Positions 43,023 to 51,975 of a stretch of DNA of 64,000 bases are shown here, piece after piece. The stretch is from contig JAEXYH010000050.1 of assembly GCA_023451735.1 (NCBI GenBank), positions 17,819 through 81,818 of the forward strand. Reading direction: 5' to 3'. The notes under the pieces are model-generated. The model searched no databases. It saw only the letters and a list, made by a program, of their open reading frames with translations, and was not told the DNA's origin. Origin of the DNA: Pseudomonadota bacterium. Its GTDB lineage: Bacteria; Pseudomonadota; Alphaproteobacteria; Rhizobiales; Rhizobiaceae. How positions within the stretch are numbered: the stretch's first letter is position 1; every line of letters begins with the position of its first letter. A program made the position numbers and the translations under genes.

Positions 43023-43510
43023 CAGGCACCGACTGCGCTCGGCGACGGTGATCAGTGCGGGCGTTCGTGCCTCCACCATTGCAGCCCGCGCCGGCTATCG
43101 ATGTGCTTTCTCTATTGGAGCGTCTCGGTCTGACAGCGCGCGCACACGGGCGTCTGGACGGTGTCACGGTGTCGCTGCCGCGGCAGGAGCTGTTCCTCCA
43201 CGCGTATGTGAGAAAAAAAGCTGTTCTTTTCTCGCAGATTGACGGGCTACACAAGTCGACGTTTTCCGGCCTCTTGCGATTTGAGACTGAAGCTCAGGCG
43301 GGGCAGCCCGTTGATGATATCTGTGAAGTTTCCAATTATGTTGGCGCCATGATGGATGGTTTGGAGCGGCTGGAAACGCTGCCCATGTCGTTGCGCCTCA
43401 TCCGCGAGATGCACGCCACGCTGCTGCAAAGCGGACGAGGAGGCAAAAAGGATCCGGGAGAGTTTCGCCGCTCGCAAAATTGGATTGACGGCACGCGCCT
43501 GGTAAAGCAT
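43023..43510 (+). pseudogene. Fic-family protein remnant
   Basis: The frame from 43055 reads RAFVPPPLQPAPAIDVLSLLERLG, then YVRKKAVLFSQIDGLHKSTFSGLL, VDDICEVSNYVGAMMDGLERL and FRRSQNWIDGTR, the N-terminal part of a Fic-type AMP transferase. The Fic core HPFxxGNGR is missing. A one-base deletion near 43055 separates it from its likely upstream codons, and after GTR the expected VPPP motif moves to another frame (RAPPVMETA). Truncated and frame-broken, it is not functional. Confidence 0.65.
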
Positions 43511-43552
43511 TTTGCGTGCGCCACCCGTCATGGAAACGGCCGGCTGCATAGA

Positions 43553-43792
43553 TGCGTCTCATTCGAGATCAACCCGATTGCCCTCAGTGGCATGTCGGTG
43601 GCTGAGCTGCACAGTTCCGATGGAGCATTCGGACTACAGATTTTGCGTGTCTACCGTGACCAAGCAGGCCGTATTCTGGACTGTGATCTCGAATACTGGC
43701 TGCACGATGCCGTATCGATCAAGATTGATACGAGAGACACAGCCCACATAGTGCGCATGAGTTGCCCCCCGCATAAGGCGCTATTGACCTGA
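43553..43792 (+). pseudogene. C-terminal remnant of a GntR/UTRA regulator
   Basis: Fused in frame after the Fic remnant, the segment GAFGLQILRVYRDQAGRILDCDLEYWLHDAVSIKI lines up with the end of the UTRA domain of the GntR protein at 28608-29411 (GAALLSIRRLVRDQKSRPVELLEALYRPDMYEYKM). The HTH is absent, so this is a leftover joined to Fic DNA by a deletion. Confidence 0.45.
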
Positions 43793-43982
43793 TCGGCAAT
43801 GCGAACAGGTGGGTACTTATTGACGACATTCAGCATGCGATGGATGTTAATGTAACGCTGATGCGTTCCAGGCTTGGTGAATCTAAATTGGCGCTGAATG
43901 TGCGCCTCGCTAAAAGCGCCTTTTGGCTTGCCACGCGCTAAGTCAGCGGTTCGATCCCCCTGAAGAGCTTTGTCTGGAATTG
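43793..43982. other. Gene-free stretch inside the decayed region
   Basis: Open frames run through it on the minus strand, but I do not recognise any family and see no ribosome binding site. It lies between two gene remnants and is probably debris. Confidence 0.4.
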
Positions 43983-44444
43983 CTACGGGAAGCCGCGCAC
44001 TTTTTCCTCTACCCTTCTTAAACGATGGCAGCGACAACCAGTGGCCGCATTTCGTTCGATCGGAGGTCGGCGATTGCCTTTCTCGGTTAGTAATCCACCG
44101 AATATCAGCCGGTATAAAACCGGATTGGTGACGCCGCTTCGCACATAGGCGCGCATTAACACCACAAGACGCTTGCGTGGATCGGTCGGTCCCGCCTGTG
44201 CTTTGCGCATCTCGTCGGCAAGTTGCTCGAAGCCGACTGCGGAGACGGCTGCCAGCATCTCCCGCTTGTCGGCGAAATGCTTATAGGGAGCGTTGTGGCT
44301 GACACCGGCTCGCCGCGTGAGTTCTCTCAACGAAAACTCCATGTTCTGCGATTCACTCAGGACATCGAAAGCTGCGTTCAGAATGGCTCTTTGCAGATCG
44401 TCATGATGGTATGGCCTAATATCGGAGGTCGATTCAGTTGCCAA
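43983..44444 (-). pseudogene. Truncated TetR-family regulator
   Basis: Residues 15-60 form a good TetR HTH (LQRAILNAAFDVLSESQNMEFSLRELTRRAGVSHNAPYKHFADKREML), and the first half of the ligand domain continues to VTNPVLYRLIFGGLL. After about residue 122 the sequence becomes arginine- and cysteine-rich and unlike the family (RRPPIERNAATGCRCHRLRR), and the protein ends at 153 instead of 190-200. A frameshift or rearrangement removed the end. DNA binding might persist, but regulation is doubtful. Confidence 0.65.
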
Positions 44445-44506
44445 TAGCGAGCCATTGGTTCACATCCCATCAAGGGCTGAGGCGGCCCTCCCTCTCTAAG
44501 CGAACG

Positions 44507-45397
44507 TCAGATTTTCCGGCGAGGGATTGTCGTCGAGTAAATGTTGAGCGATTGCAGATATCGGTCCGCGCTCGTCAATGCCTCGATGGAACGCGATCGA
44601 TCGCGATTTGCCAACAGGCCACAGAGCACTTCCGAGATAGCGAGCGCTGGCGTCAGTGTATGGAAAAATGTCTGACTTTCCGTTGACACAAATGCGGTGT
44701 GATCTGCGATCGAGACAAGCGGCGAGACCTCGCTGTCGGTAATTGCCACGATCGACATGCCCTTCTCCCGCGCAACCTCTGCCAATTCCAGCGTCTGCAA
44801 GGCATAGGGATTTATGGAGATCACCAGAAGCGCGTCTTCGGACGTGGCGCGCATAAGCGCATCGCCACCCGTTCCGGCTGGCCCATCAAGGTGGATCGTC
44901 TTATCGCCAAGCAATGTCATGACATAATGAAAATGCCAGGCAACAGAATGGCATGAACGCAGCCCCAAAACAAAGACGCGGCGAGCCTTGAACAATTGGT
45001 CTGCAATCGCACTCAACCTGATGAGGGATTGGGGCTCACATAAGCGAGTGATCTGAGCCGAGAGGCCTTGCAACATCATGCGGGCAAGGTCGTTGGTATC
45101 GGCGCTAGTCTCAACGGCATTGTGCTGTAGGGCACGCGCAGCAAACCCGTCGGCGCCGACGCGGATTGCATGTGCGTGATGAGATTTTATTTCGTCATAG
45201 CTGGTCAGGCCGAGAAACTTGGTCAAGCGCGTGATTGTAGAAGGTTGAACGCCTGCGTTACGGGCAAGCTCGCGCATAGAGACCAAGGCAACGTCCTGCG
45301 GGTGTTCGAGGATGTATCGGGCAGCCTGCTGAAGCTGATGTGACATTTCGTCAAAACGGTCGATGATCCGCGCTCGCAATGGGTCCGTATGCAACAT
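44507..45397 (-). CDS. MurR/RpiR-family transcriptional regulator
   Basis: A 296-residue regulator with an N-terminal HTH_6 (MSHQLQQAARYILEHPQDVALVSMRELARNAGVQPSTITRLTKFLG) and a C-terminal SIS domain (ARRVFVLGLRSCHSVAWHFHYVMTLLG, and LLVISINPYALQTLELAEVAREKGMSIVAITDS). SIS domains usually sense phosphosugars, but relatives near amino acid or opine catabolic operons respond to other ligands. It diverges from the aminotransferase-M81-ABC operon and is its likely regulator. Confidence 0.88.
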   Translation of the reverse strand: MLHTDPLRARIIDRFDEMSHQLQQAARYILEHPQDVALVSMRELARNAGVQPSTITRLTKFLGLTSYDEIKSHHAHAIRVGADGFAARALQHNAVETSADTNDLARMMLQGLSAQITRLCEPQSLIRLSAIADQLFKARRVFVLGLRSCHSVAWHFHYVMTLLGDKTIHLDGPAGTGGDALMRATSEDALLVISINPYALQTLELAEVAREKGMSIVAITDSEVSPLVSIADHTAFVSTESQTFFHTLTPALAISEVLCGLLANRDRSRSIEALTSADRYLQSLNIYSTTIPRRKI

Positions 45398-45506
45398 TTG
45401 GATCGTAATCCCCCTCGTCGTTTCAAAGAGAAATCAGTCCAGCCGTAAAAAAAGTCAAACAAATTCGATAATTTGTCCGAATTTTAGAGGGAAGTCTGAT
45501 GATTTG

Positions 45507-45538
45507 AACGTTTCATTGCTGCTCAAAAAAGAAACGTT
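45507..45538. promoter_or_regulatory. Inverted repeat in the RpiR/aminotransferase divergent promoter
   Basis: AACGTTTC at 45507-45514 and GAAACGTT at 45531-45538 are perfect inverted copies with 16 bases between them. They sit midway in the 252-base divergent region and are the best candidate RpiR operator. Confidence 0.45.
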
Positions 45539-45649
45539 TGTGCCTACTTTATTTGCATTAAAACAAATGTTGCATATTGTGGCAATACCTGCAACAGATG
45601 TGCCGAGACACGGGCTCATGCGCCTTCGCTAAAATTAATCGAGACAGAC

Positions 45650-46975
45650 ATGACGAGAATTCTTCACCGTTCGATTGGCCCCAATTTGCCAAGAGCCATC
45701 TCTGGTCAGGGTATTTACATTACCGATAGCGAGGGACGCAGTTACATAGATGGTTCCGGGGGGGCAGCGGTGAGCTGTCTGGGGCATGGTCACCAAGATG
45801 TTTCAGCTGCGATGAAGTCGCAGATAGATCGCATCAGCTATGCGCATACCTCATTCTTTACGAGTGAGGCTGCTGAATCCCTCGCTGATCGGCTTGTTGC
45901 CCTGACGCCGGATGGTCTCGACTATGTCTATCTCGTGTCGGGTGGTTCCGAGGCGGTCGAGGCTGCGCTGAAAATGGCGCGCCAGTATTTCGTCGAGACC
46001 GGCCAGCCGCAGCGTCGCCACATCATCGCTCGCCGTCAGAGTTATCATGGCAACACGATCGGCGCGCTGGCGACAGGTGGTAATGCATGGCGCCGGGCGC
46101 AATTCCAGCCGATACTGCCGGAGACGCATCATGTCTCCCCTTGCTACGCATATCGTGATCAAGGTCTACAGGAGGATGGCGCAGCCTATGCCGCGCGGCT
46201 GGCTGCCGAACTTGAGGCCAAGATCCTTGAGCTCGGCGCCGATGAGGTCATCGCCTTCGTTGCCGAGCCTGTCGTTGGCGCAACGCTTGGTGCTGTCGGG
46301 GCGGTTGCCGACTATTTCAAGCAGATCCGCGCAGTATGCGACAAATACGGCGTTCTGCTGATCCTTGACGAGGTCATGTGCGGCATGGGCCGCACCGGTA
46401 CGCTCTTCGCCTTCGAGCAGGAGGGGATAGTTCCGGACCTTGTCACCATCGCCAAGGGTCTCGGCGGCGGTTATCAGCCGATCGGGGCTGTCATGCTCTC
46501 CGAGCGCATCTACCGCGCTTTTGCTGACGGGTCAGGCATGTTCCAGCATGGCCATACCTATATCGGCCATCCGGTTGCATCAGCGGCAGCCGACAAGGTT
46601 GTAGAAATCCTTTCGGGCACGGACATTCTCGACAATGTGGTTCGCATGGGCGAGCGGCTTCAGGCGGGTTTGGAAGCCGCGTTCGGGCAAAATCCTCACG
46701 TCGGGGACATTCGTGGCCGAGGTCTTTTTCGCGGGATCGAGATCGTCGCCGATAGGGACACCAAGCAGACCTTTGATCCAAGCTTGAAGATGCACGCCCG
46801 GATCAAGAAGGAGGCTATGCGGCAGGGACTGCTGTGCTACCCGATGGGCGGCACGATTGACGGTATTCGCGGTGATCACGTGCTTCTGGCTCCTCCCTAC
46901 ATCATCACGCCTGAGGAGGTCGACCTTGTCGTCGACAGGATCACTGTGGCGATCAACAACGTCGTCCGGAGCTGA
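45650..46975 (+). CDS. Class III aminotransferase (PLP-dependent)
   Basis: A 441-residue PLP enzyme of fold type I, class III. LVSGGSEAVEAALKMARQYF contacts the cofactor phosphate, ILDEVMCGMGRTG holds the ring-binding aspartate, and Lys269 in IAKGLGGGYQPIGAVM is the Schiff-base lysine. Members transfer amino groups from omega-amino acids, diamines or beta-amino acids to pyruvate or 2-oxoglutarate. It is the first gene of an eight-gene operon; the M81 gene begins two bases after its stop. The amino donor is probably released by the downstream hydrolases. Confidence 0.88.
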   Translation: MTRILHRSIGPNLPRAISGQGIYITDSEGRSYIDGSGGAAVSCLGHGHQDVSAAMKSQIDRISYAHTSFFTSEAAESLADRLVALTPDGLDYVYLVSGGSEAVEAALKMARQYFVETGQPQRRHIIARRQSYHGNTIGALATGGNAWRRAQFQPILPETHHVSPCYAYRDQGLQEDGAAYAARLAAELEAKILELGADEVIAFVAEPVVGATLGAVGAVADYFKQIRAVCDKYGVLLILDEVMCGMGRTGTLFAFEQEGIVPDLVTIAKGLGGGYQPIGAVMLSERIYRAFADGSGMFQHGHTYIGHPVASAAADKVVEILSGTDILDNVVRMGERLQAGLEAAFGQNPHVGDIRGRGLFRGIEIVADRDTKQTFDPSLKMHARIKKEAMRQGLLCYPMGGTIDGIRGDHVLLAPPYIITPEEVDLVVDRITVAINNVVRS

Positions 46976-46977
46976 TC

Positions 46978-48459
46978 ATGACCTATCGGATTGCCTATGC
47001 CGGATTTTCGCTTGAGTCTGTCACGGCTGTACCCAGCTTCAGTACCAGACAGACCTTCGCCGATCGCCTGCAGCGCGGAGATGCTCTGCTCGAAGGCTGG
47101 CGTGGGACGAATACAGTGGCCGGCGGATGTTTCGATACATTGCTGGCGGCTGATGACGTAACCGTCGTGCCATTGGTCCAAATGGTGATCGGCGCCTACG
47201 GCCCTGCAACAGGCGATGCCATCGAATATATCACGTCAGAGATTGTCGACGGCATTCGTGCTGCCGGCCAGCTCGACGGGATCGTGATGTTTCTTCACGG
47301 CGCGTGCTGGGCGCCAGGCTTCGAGGATGTTGAGCGGCACGTGATAGACGAAGTGCGCAAGGTTGCTCCTGACATTCCGATCTCCATCGCGCTCGATTAC
47401 CACGGCAATATCGACAGCCGGACATTTGTGAATGCCGACGCGGCAGTTGCCTTCCGTCATTCACCGCATATCGATATGGGTGAGACTGGAGCGCGCGCGA
47501 CGAAAGCACTGCTGCGCATGGTGCGGGAAGGTGTTCGTCCGGGCCTCGCCGTCCGCAGGCCTGGCATTTTGATCCCCTCCATCATGTCGGCGACGGCGCT
47601 CCAACCTCTTGCCAGCATCATTGCCGAAGCACGGGCGCTTGAAGCTGAAGGCGATTGCGACATCAACGTCATGGCCGGGTTTTCCTATGCGGATTCGCCC
47701 AATACCGGCATGGCGATCCTCGCGCTCGACTGGGACGGACAGGCCGCCGCTGAGGAGAAGGCGCGAAACATGGCGCTCCGGCTTCACGAAATGCGAGCCG
47801 CGCTTACTCAGTCGGTAGCGGTTACAGACATCGACGGAGCATTCGCCGACGTGCTGGCGAGGCCAGGGCGGGGCAAGCCGGTCATCCTCCTCGAACATGC
47901 GGATCGCATGAATGACTCCACCTATCTGCTGCGGGCTCTTCTGGCTCAGGATCTTGGCCGGGTGGGTTTCCCGTTCCTGCGCGATGCCGAGACCGCCGCT
48001 CAGGCTGTTGCTGCCGGGGAGGGCGCCGACATCGAGGTCAACCTGGGTGGCAGATCCTCGCCGGAATCCGGTGGGCCGGTCATGGCTCGTGCTCGCGTGA
48101 TCTGGGCGGGGCAGATGACCTATAATGTCTCGGGCAAGGTCAAGCACGGCGAGTTTGTTGATCTCGGCAATACGGCGCTTCTTGAGATCGGAAACTTGCG
48201 TGTGTCCGTCGTAACGACATCGAATTTCGCGATCGACGGCGATCCCTTCTACATCTTCGGAGAGCACCCAGAAGATTATGACGTGATTGTCCTGCGCTCG
48301 AAAACCCACTTCCGTGATTTCTATGAGCCGGCGTCGGACCGGATCATTGTCGTCGATACGCCGGACCTCGGTCCGGCTGATCTCAACCGCGTGAGATATG
48401 AGCAGCTCGACCGGAGCCTCGTTTATCCGTGGTGCGCAGATCCCCAGCTTACCGCCTGA
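46978..48459 (+). CDS. M81 family metallopeptidase (MlrC-like), paralogue 1
   Basis: A 493-residue MlrC-family zinc protein. FLHGACWAPGFEDVERH, IALDYHGNIDSRT and RHSPHIDMGETGARA hold the metal-binding and active-site residues typical of M81 (variants of the LHGA, LDxHxN and PHxDxxETG motifs). MlrC finishes degradation of linearised microcystin, but most family members lie in amino acid or opine catabolic operons with unknown substrates. It is adjacent to a dipeptide-type importer here. A close paralogue is at 55217-56686. Confidence 0.85.
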   Translation: MTYRIAYAGFSLESVTAVPSFSTRQTFADRLQRGDALLEGWRGTNTVAGGCFDTLLAADDVTVVPLVQMVIGAYGPATGDAIEYITSEIVDGIRAAGQLDGIVMFLHGACWAPGFEDVERHVIDEVRKVAPDIPISIALDYHGNIDSRTFVNADAAVAFRHSPHIDMGETGARATKALLRMVREGVRPGLAVRRPGILIPSIMSATALQPLASIIAEARALEAEGDCDINVMAGFSYADSPNTGMAILALDWDGQAAAEEKARNMALRLHEMRAALTQSVAVTDIDGAFADVLARPGRGKPVILLEHADRMNDSTYLLRALLAQDLGRVGFPFLRDAETAAQAVAAGEGADIEVNLGGRSSPESGGPVMARARVIWAGQMTYNVSGKVKHGEFVDLGNTALLEIGNLRVSVVTTSNFAIDGDPFYIFGEHPEDYDVIVLRSKTHFRDFYEPASDRIIVVDTPDLGPADLNRVRYEQLDRSLVYPWCADPQLTA

Positions 48460-48487
48460 AAATCTTCAAACAAAAAAGAGAGGGAAT

Positions 48488-50071
48488 ATGATCAACAAGA
48501 CACTTCGCGCAGCACTCCTGCTTGCTGTTTCATTTGGGCCGCTGGGCGCCCATTCGGCTCTGGCCGAGACAACCCTGACGGCCGTGATGAGCGCCCCGCT
48601 CAAGACGACCGACCCGCAAGTCAGCACCGCACGCATCAACATTACCTATGCTTTCCTGGTTTTCGATACGCTGCTGGGCCTCGATGCCGATCTCAAAGTT
48701 CAGCCGCAGATGGCGTCCTGGAAGGTTTCCGACGACGGGCTGACCTACACCTTCACGCTGCGCGACGGTCTGAAATGGCATGATGGAAAGCCGGTCCTCG
48801 CCGAAGATTGCGTTGCCTCGCTGAAGCGTTGGGGAGAAAATGACGGGGCTGGTGGCAAGTTGATGCAGCGTGTTTCCGCGCTGACTGCGACATCCGACAA
48901 TACGTTCACGCTGACGCTGTCGGAACCCTTCGGCCAAGTGCTTGACCTGCTCGCAAAGCCTGCGCCTATCCCAGCCTTTATGGTGCCGAAGCGTCTTGCC
49001 GAAACGCCAAAGGGACAGCAGATGGCTGAAGTCATCGGGTCCGGCCCATTCCGTTTCGTCGGCTCAGAGTTTCAGCCGGGCGTCCGGGCCGTGTTTGAGA
49101 AGAATATCGACTATGTCCCGCGTAGCGAACCGGCGAGCGGTTCTGCAGGCGGCAAGGTCGTCAATGTCGATCGCGTTGTTTGGGAAGTCATGCCCGACGT
49201 CCAGACCGCGATCAACGCTTTGCAGTCCGGTGATATCGACCTCTTGGAAAGGCTGCCGAACGACCTCGCACCGCTCGTTCAGGCAAACGACGATGTCAAG
49301 GTCGGCGTCCTCAAGCAGGTTGGCACCCAGCTTACCGGTCAGTTCAACCACCTGATCCCGCCATTCGATAACGTGAAGGTTCGGCAGGCCGCTCTTTACG
49401 CAATGGATCAGGAACAGCAGATGCAGACATCGGTCGGCGATCCGACCTATTATAAGCTCTGTGCTTCCATTTATGGCTGCGATGTGCCGATGGCATCCGA
49501 CGCCGGCTCCGAATATCTCTCTGGCACCGCTCAGGAACGCATGGCCAAGGCCAAGGAATTGCTCAAGGCTTCGGGTTATAAAGGCGAGAAAGTCGTTATG
49601 CTCCAGCCGACCGACAATTCCGCTCTGATGACACAGCCGATTGTTGCAGCCGAGCAGTTGCGTGAAGCAGGCTTCAACGTTGAGGTCGACTCGATGGACT
49701 GGGCAACGCTCAGCTCTCGCCGCACCAGCCGCGAACCGATCGACAAGGGCGGATGGAACATGTTCTTCACCTCCTGGGGTGTGGAAGGCATCTGGAACCC
49801 GCTCAGCAGCGTGCTAATCGATGGAACCGGCAATCCCGGTGCGTGGTCCGGCTGGCGCAAGAGCGATCGCGTCGAACAGCTGCGCGACAATTGGATAAAG
49901 GCCACAACGCCGGAAAAGCAGAAGGAAATTGCTTCCGAAATCCAGCAGCTCGCATGGGATGAGGGCTTCTACTTCAACGGTGGCGAATTCCAGTCGCTGT
50001 CGGCCTGGAGCGCCAAGGTTGATGGCTTCGTACTTGGCATGAACACTCAGTTCTGGGGCGTCCACAAGTAA
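48488..50071 (+). CDS. Peptide/opine-type ABC transporter binding protein (family 5)
   Basis: A 527-residue periplasmic binding protein of the DppA/OppA family with a signal peptide (MINKTLRAALLLAVSFGPLGAHSALA). PQMASWKVSDDGLTYTFTLRDGLKWHDGKPVLAEDCVASLKRW is the SBP_bac_5 signature. The ATG at 48488 with GAGAGGGA upstream is preferred over the open frame beginning inside the M81 gene. It should deliver a peptide, opine or amide to the two permeases encoded next. Confidence 0.9.
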   Translation: MINKTLRAALLLAVSFGPLGAHSALAETTLTAVMSAPLKTTDPQVSTARINITYAFLVFDTLLGLDADLKVQPQMASWKVSDDGLTYTFTLRDGLKWHDGKPVLAEDCVASLKRWGENDGAGGKLMQRVSALTATSDNTFTLTLSEPFGQVLDLLAKPAPIPAFMVPKRLAETPKGQQMAEVIGSGPFRFVGSEFQPGVRAVFEKNIDYVPRSEPASGSAGGKVVNVDRVVWEVMPDVQTAINALQSGDIDLLERLPNDLAPLVQANDDVKVGVLKQVGTQLTGQFNHLIPPFDNVKVRQAALYAMDQEQQMQTSVGDPTYYKLCASIYGCDVPMASDAGSEYLSGTAQERMAKAKELLKASGYKGEKVVMLQPTDNSALMTQPIVAAEQLREAGFNVEVDSMDWATLSSRRTSREPIDKGGWNMFFTSWGVEGIWNPLSSVLIDGTGNPGAWSGWRKSDRVEQLRDNWIKATTPEKQKEIASEIQQLAWDEGFYFNGGEFQSLSAWSAKVDGFVLGMNTQFWGVHK

Positions 50072-50164
50072 GTCATGATGCCCGGAACCACCTCACGTTG
50101 GTTCTGGGCAGACTTCCGATGGGGTATCCACCTCTCGATCAAAAATCGCCGACTGGAGAAGATC

Positions 50165-51109
50165 TTGGCCCAGTATTTTATCAAACGTCTACTGATGGCT
50201 GTCCCCGTGATGGGGGTTGTCGCAGTTTTCGTATTCCTTTTGCTGCGATTGACGCCCGGCGACCCGGCACAAGTGATCGCCGGAGATGAAGCGACCCCGG
50301 CACAGTTGGAGGCAATTCGCCTCAGCCTGGGGCTCGACAAGCCGCTGCTGGCCCAGTTCTTCGCCTGGATCAGCAATCTCCTGCAGGGAGACTTTGGTGT
50401 TTCTCTGATCTCCAACAAGGACGTTCTGGGTCTCATCGGGCAGCGGATCGAACCAACACTGTCGTTGGCGCTGGCTGCAATGGCGATCACCCTCGTTGCA
50501 GCCTTGCCCATGGGTGTACTGGCAGCATGGCGTCACGGACGCTTGCTTGACCGCTGCGTGATGATTTTTTCAGTGCTCGTCTTCTCGGCCCCGGTCTTTG
50601 TCACCGGATACATTCTGATCGCGGTGTTTGCGGTCGACCTGAAGTGGTTTCCGGTCCAGGGCTACAGGCCCATCTCCGACGGCTTCGGCCCCTTCCTGTC
50701 TCGCATATTCCTCCCGGCTCTCGCCTTGGCCTCGATCTACATCGCACTTGTCGCTCGTATGACCCGTGCATCGATGCTTGAGGTCTTGAACGAAGATTAT
50801 GTCCGGACGGCCCGCGCGAAAGGCCTGGGCGAAATAAAGGTCCTCTTTCGTCATGCGCTTCGTAATGCAGCCATTCCCATTCTTACCGTCGTCGGTACCG
50901 GATTTGCCGCGCTGATATCCGGCGTCGTCGTCACCGAGAGTGTCTTCAATATTCCAGGTCTCGGGCGTCTCGTCGTCGATGCTGTTCTCGCCCGGGACTA
51001 TCCGCTCATCCAGGCAATCATTCTTCTGACGGCGGGCATTTATGTGGTCATCAACCTTCTGATCGACCTGTCCTACGCCCTGACCGATCCGCGAGTGCGC
51101 TACGAATGA
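50165..51109 (+). CDS. Peptide/opine-type ABC permease, DppB-like
   Basis: A 314-residue permease with six hydrophobic segments. The N terminus AQYFIKRLLMAVPVMGVVAVFVFLLLRLTPGDPA is the usual DppB start, so I choose the TTG at 50165 (GGAG six bases upstream) although the frame is open from 50075. The EAA loop is EDYVRTARAKGLGEIKVLFRHALRNAAIPIL. It overlaps the DppC gene by four bases. Confidence 0.87.
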   Translation: MAQYFIKRLLMAVPVMGVVAVFVFLLLRLTPGDPAQVIAGDEATPAQLEAIRLSLGLDKPLLAQFFAWISNLLQGDFGVSLISNKDVLGLIGQRIEPTLSLALAAMAITLVAALPMGVLAAWRHGRLLDRCVMIFSVLVFSAPVFVTGYILIAVFAVDLKWFPVQGYRPISDGFGPFLSRIFLPALALASIYIALVARMTRASMLEVLNEDYVRTARAKGLGEIKVLFRHALRNAAIPILTVVGTGFAALISGVVVTESVFNIPGLGRLVVDAVLARDYPLIQAIILLTAGIYVVINLLIDLSYALTDPRVRYE

Positions 51110-51975
51110 CCAATGCAAGCCCCTCTTTCACGCCACTGCCGCGCAGGCGTCTGCCGATCAAACTGCCCAACTGGCTTACCATCGCTGCGAGCTTTGTGCT
51201 TCTGGCAATCGCTCTGATCGCCATCTTTGCTCCGCTGATCGCCCAATTCGAACCGACAAAGCTCAACGCTGCGATGCGCTTGAAGCCGTCTGATGCCACC
51301 TATTGGCTGGGAACAGACACCTATGGGCGCGATCTCTTTTCCAGGGTGGTCCACGGAGCGCGTATCTCCCTGATCGTCGGGGCGGGTGCCGCGCTTGGTT
51401 GTTTTGCGATCGGCCTGCCGCTCGGATTGATCGCAGGCTGGTATCGCTGGGCTGACGGCGTTCTGATGCGCATCATGGACGGGTTGATGGCAATCCCGGG
51501 GATACTGCTTGCAATTGCAGTTGTTGCCCTGACTAAGGGAGGTCTCGTGACGGTGATCATCGCCATCATGCTTCCCGAAATTCCTCAGGTTGTACGTTTG
51601 ATCCGTTCCCGTGTCATCGCCGTTCGATCCGAGGCCTATGTCGAGGCCGCATTGCTACTTGGCACACCTCCACTCAAGATTCTTTGGAAGCACCTGCTTC
51701 CTGCGACTGTTGCACCGATGATCGTGCAAGGAACCTATATCTACGCCGCATCGATCCTGACGGAGGCAGCCCTTTCCTTCCTCGGCGTCGGGATCGGATC
51801 CGAAATACCGACCTGGGGTAATATCATGGCGGAGGGGCGGCTTTACTTCGCTATTAACCCTTGGCTCATCTTCTGGCCCGCCATCGTGCTGTCACTGTGC
51901 ATCCTGTCGATCAACATTCTCGGCGATGCCTTGCGTGATACCCTCGATCCCAAAATGAAGGGGAGGCATCAATGA
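51106..51975 (+). CDS. Peptide/opine-type ABC permease, DppC-like
   Basis: A 289-residue partner permease. WLGTDTYGRDLFSRVVHGARISLIVG is the DppC hallmark and EAYVEAALLLGTPPLKILWKHLLPATVAPMI the EAA loop; six membrane segments are visible. It overlaps both neighbours by four bases (ATGA), so stoichiometric translation with DppB and the ATPase is expected. Confidence 0.9.
   Translation: MTNASPSFTPLPRRRLPIKLPNWLTIAASFVLLAIALIAIFAPLIAQFEPTKLNAAMRLKPSDATYWLGTDTYGRDLFSRVVHGARISLIVGAGAALGCFAIGLPLGLIAGWYRWADGVLMRIMDGLMAIPGILLAIAVVALTKGGLVTVIIAIMLPEIPQVVRLIRSRVIAVRSEAYVEAALLLGTPPLKILWKHLLPATVAPMIVQGTYIYAASILTEAALSFLGVGIGSEIPTWGNIMAEGRLYFAINPWLIFWPAIVLSLCILSINILGDALRDTLDPKMKGRHQ

Noticed and set aside
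43651..44037. 128-codon minus-strand frame beyond the TetR remnant
   Set aside because: No recognisable family or start signal, and it lies in decayed DNA.
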